Assembly (NCBI GenBank): GCA_002435335.1
Contig: DJMI01000174.1
Location: 1-21,593, forward strand
Length of the DNA stretch: 21,593 nt
Reading direction: 5' to 3'
Origin: Nitrosomonas sp. UBA6494
Lineage (GTDB): Bacteria > Pseudomonadota > Gammaproteobacteria > Burkholderiales > Nitrosomonadaceae
Shown here piece by piece: positions 15,549-21,593 of this stretch. The position numbers and the translations under genes were made by a program. Below the pieces are notes generated by a model, which saw nothing but the letters and a program-made list of their open reading frames with translations, was not told the origin of the DNA and made no database searches. The stretch's first letter is position 1. Each line of letters opens with the position of its first letter.

Positions 15549-17366
15549 ATGGATAAAAAAACTAACATTAACATCGGATTTATCATTGCAGCGTTTCTGA
15601 CTTTGCTGCTGGTGCAAAGTCTGTATTCGCAATATACGCAAGTTGAGCATATTCCTTACAGCCGGTTTCAGCATCTTTTAGAGCAAGGACAAATTGCTGA
15701 GATCGCGATCACTGAAAACCAAATATACGGAACCTTGAAAACAAAAAATGCGGATGGATTCAAGGATTTCGTCACGACACGCGTAGAGCCGGAATTGGCC
15801 GAGATTCTGGATAAGCATAATGTCATTTATACTGGCGTGGTGCAAAGTACTTGGTTGCGCGATTTGCTTTCCTGGATCGTTCCAACGGCCATTTTCATCG
15901 GAATCTGGATTTTTGTGATACGGCGCATGGGCAGCAGTATGGGTGGCGGATTAATGTCCATCGGTAAAAGTCATGCCAAAGTATTTGTGGAGAAAGAAAC
16001 CAAGGTAACTTTTGATGATGTCGCCGGTGTGGATGAAGCTAAGGAGGAATTGATTGAAATTATCCACTTCCTGCGCAATCCAGCGGATTATGGACGTTTA
16101 GGTGGTCGAATTCCGAAAGGTATTCTGTTGGTTGGTCCGCCAGGTACGGGAAAGACGCTGTTGGCACGTGCCGTTGCCGGTGAGGCGGGGGTTCCGTTCT
16201 TTTCCATTTCGGGATCGGAGTTTGTCGAAATGTTTGTTGGTGTCGGTGCGGCCCGGGTGCGTGATTTGTTTGAACAAGCGAGGAAAATGTCGCCGGCGAT
16301 CATTTTTATCGACGAATTGGATGCGCTTGGTCGTGCTCGTGGTGCCTACGGTTTAGGAGGAGGGCATGATGAGAAAGAGCAGACGTTGAATCAATTGCTT
16401 GCTGAATTGGATGGATTTGATCCGAGCAGCGGTATTGTGTTGCTGGCGGCGACGAATCGCCCAGAAATTCTCGATCCTGCATTACTGCGTGCAGGTCGAT
16501 TCGATCGTCAGGTTTTGGTGGATCGTCCCGATAAGCTGGGGCGAGAACAAATTCTTGCGGTCCATGCGAAAAAAATCAAGTTAAGCCAGGATGTCAAAAT
16601 CGAGCAAATTGCTGCGCTAACACCTGGGTTTACCGGAGCGGATCTGGCGAATCTCATCAACGAAGCTGCATTACTGGCTACACGGCGTGCCGCCGCTGCA
16701 GTGACCATGGATGATCTCAACAATGCGATTGAACGGATTATTGCCGGTCTGGAAAAGCGTAACCGATTGTTGAATCCGAATGAGCGCCGCGTGGTTGCCT
16801 TTCATGAATTAGGTCACGCCATGGTTGCATTGGCTTTGCCGGGAATGGACGAAGTTCACAAAGTTTCTATCATACCTCGTGGTGTTGGTGCATTGGGATA
16901 TACCATTCAGCGTCCGACCGAAGATCGCTTTTTAATGACGCGTGTTGAATTGCTCAATAAAATGGCGGTTTTGCTGGGGGGGCGCGCGGCCGAGCAGGTG
17001 ATATTTAAAGAAGTATCCACTGGTGCAGCCGATGATCTGGCACGTGCTACGGATATTGCGCGTGCTATGGTGCTTCGCTACGGGATGAGCGAAACGCTGG
17101 GTAATGTGGCGTATGACCGCGAACAATCGGTGTTTTTGCAACCGAACATACCGATGCCGCAAAATCGAAACTATAGTGAGGAAACTGCTAACAAGATAGA
17201 TGGTGCAGTGCGTGAATTGGTAGATCAAGCATTAGCCCGAGCGATTGTTATTTTACAAACCAACCGTACGTTGCTAGAGCAAACAGCAGAAGCTTTGTTG
17301 AAAACGGAAACGCTGAATCAGCCAGAAATTGCTAAGCTTAAACAATCCATTGTTTCTAGTCCGTAG
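15549..17366 (+). CDS. ftsH: ATP-dependent zinc metalloprotease FtsH (likely paralogue)
   Basis: FtsH is a membrane-anchored AAA+ protease that removes misfolded and regulatory proteins. The 605 residues have a first membrane helix (about 9-26), a periplasmic domain, a second helix (about 108-125) and the AAA domain. The AAA domain shows Walker A GPPGTGKT from 196, the pore loop FVEMFVGVGAARVRDLF, Walker B IIFIDELDALGRARG, and sensor/arginine-finger residues in RPEILDPALLRAGRFDRQ. The protease domain has the zinc motif HELGH (His419, Glu420, His423) and a third-ligand Asp near 495 in TGAADDLARATDIARAMV. The middle residue of HExxH is Leu where most FtsH have Ala. The neighbours are hemJ and a mobile element, not the common rrmJ and folP/glmM, so this is probably a second FtsH copy. 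All catalytic residues are present. Confidence 0.93.
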   Translation: MDKKTNINIGFIIAAFLTLLLVQSLYSQYTQVEHIPYSRFQHLLEQGQIAEIAITENQIYGTLKTKNADGFKDFVTTRVEPELAEILDKHNVIYTGVVQSTWLRDLLSWIVPTAIFIGIWIFVIRRMGSSMGGGLMSIGKSHAKVFVEKETKVTFDDVAGVDEAKEELIEIIHFLRNPADYGRLGGRIPKGILLVGPPGTGKTLLARAVAGEAGVPFFSISGSEFVEMFVGVGAARVRDLFEQARKMSPAIIFIDELDALGRARGAYGLGGGHDEKEQTLNQLLAELDGFDPSSGIVLLAATNRPEILDPALLRAGRFDRQVLVDRPDKLGREQILAVHAKKIKLSQDVKIEQIAALTPGFTGADLANLINEAALLATRRAAAAVTMDDLNNAIERIIAGLEKRNRLLNPNERRVVAFHELGHAMVALALPGMDEVHKVSIIPRGVGALGYTIQRPTEDRFLMTRVELLNKMAVLLGGRAAEQVIFKEVSTGAADDLARATDIARAMVLRYGMSETLGNVAYDREQSVFLQPNIPMPQNRNYSEETANKIDGAVRELVDQALARAIVILQTNRTLLEQTAEALLKTETLNQPEIAKLKQSIVSSP

Positions 17367-17389
17367 TATCGAGGAATTTTGTTGAGTGT

Positions 17390-17555
17390 CAGGAGTCTGT
17401 CGGACTTAAGACTAATCTACTGCGCCAATGGGATAACGGTTCATATTTCCTCAATTTTTCGTTACATAGATTAACTATGCGCCTCAAAATTAAGAAAATC
17501 TGCACTCGTTCTCCCGCTTGGCTCGCTACGATTGCTTAAGTCCGACAAACTCCTG
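17390..17555. mobile_element. Miniature inverted-repeat element (MITE-like), 166 bp
   Basis: The ends 17390-17410 and 17535-17555 are 21-bp inverted repeats differing at one position (core GTCGGACTTAAG and its complement). The 124-bp interior has no gene. It holds a short palindrome at 17465-17479 (CATAG-ATTAA-CTATG) and related words CCTCAATTTTT and CCTCAAAATT on each side of it. This is the form of a non-autonomous element moved by a transposase encoded elsewhere. No target-site duplication beyond a doubtful GT/GT is visible. It sits 23 bp after the ftsH stop and 12 bp before the next start codon. Confidence 0.65.
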
Positions 17556-17567
17556 GTAAATTAATCG

Positions 17568-17936
17568 ATGCAGCAATCCTATAATCAAAGTATTTGGAAG
17601 AAAATACAAATCGGTTTTTGCGCCGCGATAGGCGGTTTTTTGTTGTCGTTTCTGGGGTTCGGCGTCTTGCTGAGCGGTATTTCCTGGATTGTTCAGACGT
17701 TTATGTTTTTGCCTTTTATGCTGTTTTCCTATGCGATTTTTCGGTGGAGTAACGGTTCATTTGTGATTTGTGCTTGCGTCTTGCTGAGCATTATTCCGCT
17801 GGGAACATTGGTTACGCAATTGCGCGACACCAATGGTTCGCATCTGATGTCCACGCTTATGGTGGTAACCTGGATTATCGGCATTTTGGCAGGATGTTTC
17901 TTGGGGAAAATCTCGCAAAAAACGCATACTCTGTGA
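17568..17936 (+). CDS. Hypothetical small integral membrane protein
   Basis: I do not recognise this 122-residue protein. It is strongly hydrophobic, with four likely transmembrane helices (about 14-34, 36-58, 62-82 and 94-114), a basic amphipathic N-terminus (NQSIWKKIQIG) and a short charged C-terminal tail (KISQKTHTL). No catalytic motif is visible. Coding support comes from its consistent membrane-protein composition and from lying between two well-defined features. There is no ribosome site, and the start is only 12 bp past the miniature element, so expression may depend on that element or on read-through from ftsH. It is convergent with the ABC exporter gene, whose stop lies 22 bp away. 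It may be only weakly expressed. Confidence 0.6.
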   Translation: MQQSYNQSIWKKIQIGFCAAIGGFLLSFLGFGVLLSGISWIVQTFMFLPFMLFSYAIFRWSNGSFVICACVLLSIIPLGTLVTQLRDTNGSHLMSTLMVVTWIIGILAGCFLGKISQKTHTL

Positions 17937-17958
17937 GTTTCGAGTAGTGTTCGATCGG

Positions 17959-19797
17959 TTATGATCCCAAAAAACCGCCGGATTGATGGTTCCACAACTG
18001 CGCATAAAGCCGGTTGTTGGCGATGAGTTTGGCGTGACTGCCTTGTTCGACGATGCGGCCATTGTCGAACACAATCAGGCGATCCATCGCCGCAATGGTC
18101 GAAAGGCGATGCGCGATGGCGATTACCGTCTTGCCTTCCATCAGTTGATACAGGCTTTGTTGGATACTGGCTTCGACTTCGGAATCGAGTGCCGAGGTGG
18201 CTTCGTCCAATACCAGGATCGGTGCATTTTTCAGCAGCACACGGGCAATCGCTATGCGTTGCCGCTGCCCGCCGGATAGTGTTACGCCACGCTCTCCGAC
18301 ATGCGCGTCATAGCCGGTGCGGCCTTTGTTGTCGCGCAATGTGAGGATGAATTCGTGTGCCTGCGCTTGCTGCGCGGCTTGCATCATTTGTTGTTCGGTA
18401 GCGTCCGGCCTACCGAACAAAATATTGTCGCGGATCGAGCGGTGTAATAAAGACGTATCCTGTGTGACCATGGCAATATTGGCGCGCAAGCTGTCTTGGG
18501 TGACGGTGCGAATATTCTGCCCATCAATGCTGATACGGCCCTGTTGCACATCGTAGAAGCGCAGCAACAAATTAACAAAGGTCGATTTACCGGCTCCCGA
18601 GCGCCCGACAATGCCTACTTTTTCGCCGGCGGCGATTTGCAAGCTGAAATCGGCGAAAATGCAGCGCGGATCGCGATGCTCGGAGTGGTACGAGAATGTT
18701 ACTCGATCAAATGTGATGGCGCCGTGATTCACTCGCAATTCCTGTGCATCTGGAGCATCAACTACCCGTTGCGGTCTGGCGATGGTATTGATGCCGTCTT
18801 GCACCGTACCCATATTTTCAAACAAGGTATTGACTTCCCACATGATCCAGTGCGACATGCCGGTCAGGCGAATCGCCAGGCTCATCACGATGGCGATTGC
18901 GCCCGGACTGATGTCGCCTTGCAGCCATATAGCCAACCCCAGGGCACCGGTGGCAAACACCATCAACATGTTGATGGTCCATACCGAAAAATTCAATCCG
19001 GTTGCCAAGCGCATTTGCGGGTACACCGTTGCCATGAATTCTGCCATGCCGTCACGAACGTAAGCCGATTCGCGCCGGCTGCTGGAAAACAGTTTCAGCG
19101 TCAAAATATTGGTGTAGCTGTCGACGATGCGGCCGGTCATCAATGCGCGCGCATCGGCTTGCAATGTCGAAATGCGCTTCAGCCGCGGTACGAAATACCA
19201 CAAAATGGCGATATATAATACCAACCACACCAGCAGTGGTAAGCATAAATAGGGGTCGGCGTTGATCACCAATAACAATGTCGTGGTCAGATAGATGGTG
19301 ACAAACAGCATCACGTCGAGCAGTTTTAGAATGGTTTCTCGCACTGCCAGCGCGGTTTGCATCACTTTGGTGGCGATTCTGCCGCTGAATTCGTGCTGAA
19401 AAAACGCATAGCTTTGGTTGAGCAAATAGCGATGCGACAACCAGCGCACGCGCATCGGAAAGTTGCCCATCAACATCTGATTGATTACCATTGCGTGCAT
19501 CAATACCAGCAGCGGTATCCAGAACAAGATGAAAATCGACATGCTTAACAGTGTTGGCCATTCCACCACGAAGAAATCGTCGATTTTCTTTTCCGCCAGC
19601 CAATCGACCATTTGCCCGACGACGCTGTAGAGCAGCGCTTCGCTGATTGCCAGCAAAGTGGTCAGAATCGCCAACAACACCAAATGGGGTTCGATGCCGC
19701 GAGTATAATGGCGGCAGAAACGATAGAGCCCTTTGGGCGGCTCCGCCGGATGCTCCGGCGGGTACGGATCGATCAGGCGTTCGAAGAAACCGAACAT
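17959..19797 (-). CDS. ABC exporter, fused permease and ATPase (MsbA-like)
   Basis: This half-transporter would dimerise in the inner membrane and use ATP to export or flip a lipid, drug or peptide. The 612 residues begin with a cytoplasmic lead (FFERLIDPYPPEHPAEPPKGL). A six-helix transmembrane domain (about 35-330) follows. The nucleotide-binding domain has Walker A GRSGAGKST (from about 398), a Q loop in AMVTQDTSLLHRSIRDNILFG, signature LSGGQRQRIAIARVLL (about 506), Walker B ILVLDEATSALD (about 527) and the H loop AIAHRLST. All catalytic residues are present. The substrate cannot be told; the type is often annotated as a multidrug or lipid exporter. It starts 6 bp after the stop of the TraB-like gene, so the two are almost certainly translated from one message. 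Confidence 0.9.
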   Translation of the reverse strand: MFGFFERLIDPYPPEHPAEPPKGLYRFCRHYTRGIEPHLVLLAILTTLLAISEALLYSVVGQMVDWLAEKKIDDFFVVEWPTLLSMSIFILFWIPLLVLMHAMVINQMLMGNFPMRVRWLSHRYLLNQSYAFFQHEFSGRIATKVMQTALAVRETILKLLDVMLFVTIYLTTTLLLVINADPYLCLPLLVWLVLYIAILWYFVPRLKRISTLQADARALMTGRIVDSYTNILTLKLFSSSRRESAYVRDGMAEFMATVYPQMRLATGLNFSVWTINMLMVFATGALGLAIWLQGDISPGAIAIVMSLAIRLTGMSHWIMWEVNTLFENMGTVQDGINTIARPQRVVDAPDAQELRVNHGAITFDRVTFSYHSEHRDPRCIFADFSLQIAAGEKVGIVGRSGAGKSTFVNLLLRFYDVQQGRISIDGQNIRTVTQDSLRANIAMVTQDTSLLHRSIRDNILFGRPDATEQQMMQAAQQAQAHEFILTLRDNKGRTGYDAHVGERGVTLSGGQRQRIAIARVLLKNAPILVLDEATSALDSEVEASIQQSLYQLMEGKTVIAIAHRLSTIAAMDRLIVFDNGRIVEQGSHAKLIANNRLYAQLWNHQSGGFLGS

Positions 19798-19803
19798 GAA
19801 AAT

Positions 19804-21045
19804 TTAACTGACGCTCAATTGTTCAAAGATTCTAAATCCGGCGACATAAGTACCGATCGCGGACCCCAAAGTGGAAAGGATGAAAATCAGTAAAATACGC
19901 GTAACCCGGTTGTGCCACCAACCTTTTAACGTGGTGGTGTCGGAGCGCAGGCGATTGAAATCGCCGACCTCAGGTTTGCGCAAATAGGTTTCGACCGCAG
20001 CGACCACCATGCCGGCGCCGATGGTCGGATTCAGCGATGTCAGTGGTGCGGCGCAAAAAGCGGTTACGATCGAGAGCGGATGGGCAAACGCGATTGCTGC
20101 GCCAATCGCTGACAAGCCTCCGTTGATTACGATCCAGTCGATTACCATCGAGGTGCCCAACTCCGGGCTGCGCGAGAAGCCGATCACAAAGCCGCTCAGA
20201 ATCAATGCGACGATCGCCCATGGAATCCATTTAAACCACGGCGATGGTGGTGGTACCACATCCAGTTGCGCGATTCGCTCATCAGGATGCTGAATGTTTC
20301 CGGTTTCAAGTCGTTGCGCCATGCCGTTCAAATGACCGGCACCGACCACAGCTAAAATATGCCGGTAGTTATTTTCCTGGCTTTCCTTGATGAGTCGAGC
20401 GGACATGTATTCATCGCGCTCGCTGATCAGCGGCAGAAACAAATCTTTCTCGTTTTCCGCGAATTGCGAGAAAGAGCTTTCCAGCACATCGCCTTCTTTT
20501 AATCGCTCGATTTCCGCTTCGCTGAATTTTTCCTTGCTGATCACGCTCGCCAGTAATCCGGCGAACAGATTGGCACGCTTCCACCACGGTACGTTGTAAT
20601 AAATGCGCTTCATCGTGGTGCCGATTTCTCGGTCGATCAACAATACCGGTAATTTTGCCGTCTGTGCGTCTTTGATCGCTACACGCATTTCGGCACCCGG
20701 TTCGATGCCGAATTGTTCCGCCAAGCGCTGCTGAAACGCACCCAATGCAAGGCTTGCGGCCACCATGCTGGCCTGCCCCTTTTTGATGACCTGAAACAAA
20801 TCCATTTTGGCCATCGCGTCGGGATTGACAATGGCTTTGTGACGGCTAGGGCATAATTCAACCGCTACCGCATCGTATTGTCCGGTTGCGATCAATTCCC
20901 GGACTTTATCCGCACTGGCTTTTGAAACATGCGCCGTGCCCAGCAAAGTAATGTTGCATTGGTTGACTGTAAGGGTTTTCAGTGGTTCGACTAGTATTGC
21001 TTCTTTAGGATCGGATTGGTTGGTGCTTTTTTCTGGTTGTGTCAT
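19804..21045 (-). CDS. TraB/PrgY-family membrane protein
   Basis: The protein has 413 residues from the ATG at 21043-21045. The N-terminal domain carries the TraB/GumN hallmarks: LLGTAHVSKAS with His39, VELCPSRHKAI, and GAGHLNGMAQRLE near 245. These are shared with the Tiki/EreA-like fold proposed to be metal-dependent hydrolases. The C-terminal third has several transmembrane helices, including FKWIPWAIVALILSGFVIGF, a conserved segment with PLTSLNPTIGAGMVVAAVE, and a final helix near ILLIFILSTLGSAIGTYVAG. In enterococci TraB/PrgY lowers peptide pheromone output; the function in proteobacteria is unknown. An in-frame TTG at 21108 would extend it by 21 residues without a ribosome site and is not preferred. 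The ABC exporter gene follows after 6 bp. Confidence 0.85.
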   Translation of the reverse strand: MTQPEKSTNQSDPKEAILVEPLKTLTVNQCNITLLGTAHVSKASADKVRELIATGQYDAVAVELCPSRHKAIVNPDAMAKMDLFQVIKKGQASMVAASLALGAFQQRLAEQFGIEPGAEMRVAIKDAQTAKLPVLLIDREIGTTMKRIYYNVPWWKRANLFAGLLASVISKEKFSEAEIERLKEGDVLESSFSQFAENEKDLFLPLISERDEYMSARLIKESQENNYRHILAVVGAGHLNGMAQRLETGNIQHPDERIAQLDVVPPPSPWFKWIPWAIVALILSGFVIGFSRSPELGTSMVIDWIVINGGLSAIGAAIAFAHPLSIVTAFCAAPLTSLNPTIGAGMVVAAVETYLRKPEVGDFNRLRSDTTTLKGWWHNRVTRILLIFILSTLGSAIGTYVAGFRIFEQLSVS

Positions 21046-21211
21046 TAGATCAAAATTAATTAGAAATATATTAGTGCTATGTGATTCATCAAAAATTAGA
21101 ATACGCAAATCACGCTACAAGATAACGCAATAGTATGTCGATTCAATACATCTCAATTTGCAACCATCGCTCACGAATTGTATCCCTTTCTGTGCAGTCA
21201 ATAGCGAAAAA

Positions 21212-21263
21212 TAGTACAAACCTAGTACGAAATTAGTACAAATGTACTATTAACTATAGTTAA
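21212..21263 (+). promoter_or_regulatory. Phased TAGTAC operator array with dyad and palindrome
   Basis: TAGTAC occurs at 21212-21217, 21223-21228 and 21234-21239, an exact 11-bp period. The third copy pairs with GTACTA at 21244-21249 to form the dyad TAGTACA-AA-TGTACTA. It is followed at once by a perfect 14-bp palindrome TTAACTATAGTTAA (21250-21263), which contains a TATAGT word usable as a -10 box. Repeats on one face of the helix directly upstream of a -10 suggest a class-II activator site. The likely target is the small signal-peptide gene at 21334; divergent control of the TraB-like gene is also possible. Confidence 0.55.
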
Positions 21264-21271
21264 AAAGAATT

Positions 21272-21282
21272 GCACAATGTGC
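21272..21282. repeat. Short palindrome in the probable 5' leader
   Basis: GCACA-A-TGTGC is an 11-bp dyad between the TAGTAC array and the ribosome sites. It could be part of the operator or a leader hairpin; it is short enough to be chance. Confidence 0.2.
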
Positions 21283-21333
21283 TTGTAGTTGTAGGAGGTA
21301 ATAGTAATTAACAATTAAATGGCAGGAGTAGTC

Positions 21334-21429
21334 ATGAAGAATTATATGAAATCTAAGTTGTTTGCAGTTGTATTGATATCGTTTTTAAGTATGGGGTCAC
21401 CCATTAGCCTGCCTCTGTCAATAGGGTAA
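21334..21429 (+). pseudogene. Truncated signal-peptide protein at the right edge
   Basis: The ATG at 21334 has GGAG at 21324-21327, 6 nt upstream. The 31-residue product is a basic start (MKNYMKSK) and a hydrophobic stretch (LFAVVLISFLSMGS), a textbook secretion signal, and then a stop at 21427. No mature domain follows. The strong ribosome site and the elaborate promoter region argue that this is the start of a real secreted-protein gene broken by inserted DNA near 21394-21400 (from GGGGTCACCC onward). A second in-frame ATG at 21319 would add MAGVV and is less well placed. It might instead be a genuine tiny peptide. The identity of the original protein is unknown. Confidence 0.45.
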
Positions 21430-21593
21430 ATAATACCCTGCTGCTAAACAGCATTTAAAGTAAAACTCCATCGTTATTACGAACATCGCGCCCGTTTTAT
21501 CATTTTCTTTGGCGTCAGAAGCAAGTCGCTTCGCGCCAGTCACCCATCTGGATCAAGGCGTGAATCTTTTGAGTGATTCTTACCCCTGGTGCC
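21395..21593. other. Unexplained right-edge segment, possibly the end of an inserted element
   Basis: This segment begins near GGGGTCACCC inside the broken signal-peptide frame. It carries two adjacent short hairpins, AGGGTA/TACCCT (21423-21439) and TGCTG/CAGCA just after it. On the minus strand a reading frame open at the window edge ends at 21515, with the last residues GVRITQKIHALIQMGDWREA then TCF. That is the layout of a mobile element whose gene ends about 120 bp from its border, but I do not recognise the termini or the protein tail. Confidence 0.35.
21515..21593 (-). CDS. C-terminal fragment of an unidentified protein (cut by window edge)
   Basis: Only 25 residues and a TGA stop are inside the window. 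The tail is mixed charged/hydrophobic and predicted helical. If the segment is a mobile element, this would be its transposase end. The fragment is too short for a family call, and the frame could be chance. Confidence 0.25.
   Translation of the reverse strand, partial: APGVRITQKIHALIQMGDWREATCF

Noticed and set aside
21046..21108. TTG-initiated N-terminal extension of the TraB-like protein
   Set aside because: TTG without a ribosome site; the added residues are not recognisable as family sequence, and the ATG at 21045 gives the normal length.
1..21593. CRISPR arrays, tRNA or rRNA genes
   Set aside because: No regularly spaced repeat array and no cloverleaf-like or ribosomal sequence was noticed when reading by eye; a weak tRNA could still be missed.

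Overview
The window looks like chromosomal DNA of a betaproteobacterium, most plausibly an ammonia oxidiser of the Nitrosomonas type. This is inference, resting on moderate GC content with AT-rich intergenic DNA, the rpe-gph-trpE gene order, a DUF971 protein and an RNA methyltransferase that read as betaproteobacterial types, and a Calvin-cycle/phosphoglycolate pair (rpe, gph). No rRNA, tRNA or CRISPR array was seen. Both edges look like repeated DNA: the left edge is a probable IS21-family terminus, and at the right edge a small signal-peptide reading frame breaks off into unexplained sequence. This may be a draft contig bounded by repeats.

Left region (1-7000): after the IS end and a 355-bp AT-rich leader comes a complete heavy-metal export operon. 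It has a small CzcI-like periplasmic protein, the outer-membrane channel CzcC, the adaptor CzcB and the RND pump CzcA. CzcA carries the divalent-cation signature with Asp/Asp/Glu at positions 402, 408 and 415. No czcD or czcRS-type regulator is visible.

Middle region (7100-15000): a SpoU-family RNA methyltransferase, a small secreted NrfJ-like protein and a convergent DUF971 protein, then a phoR-type sensor kinase without an adjacent phoB. A 54-bp inverted repeat lies between DUF971 and phoR. On the minus strand follow rpe, gph and trpE (carbon fixation, phosphoglycolate salvage, tryptophan synthesis). Upstream of rpe on the same strand is an unusual MutS-like ATPase with two predicted membrane helices.

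Right region (15000-21593): hemJ (heme synthesis) and an ftsH paralogue on the plus strand are followed by a 166-bp miniature inverted-repeat element and a small four-helix membrane protein. Convergent to these, a TraB/PrgY-like membrane protein is followed 6 bp downstream by an ABC exporter, suggesting joint expression. The last 400 bp hold a striking control region, with three TAGTAC boxes at an exact 11-bp period plus two palindromes, upstream of the truncated signal-peptide frame.

The strongest candidates for undescribed biology are the membrane-anchored MutS-like ATPase, the 11-bp-phased TAGTAC array, the TraB-ABC pair and the miniature element directly in front of the small membrane protein gene.
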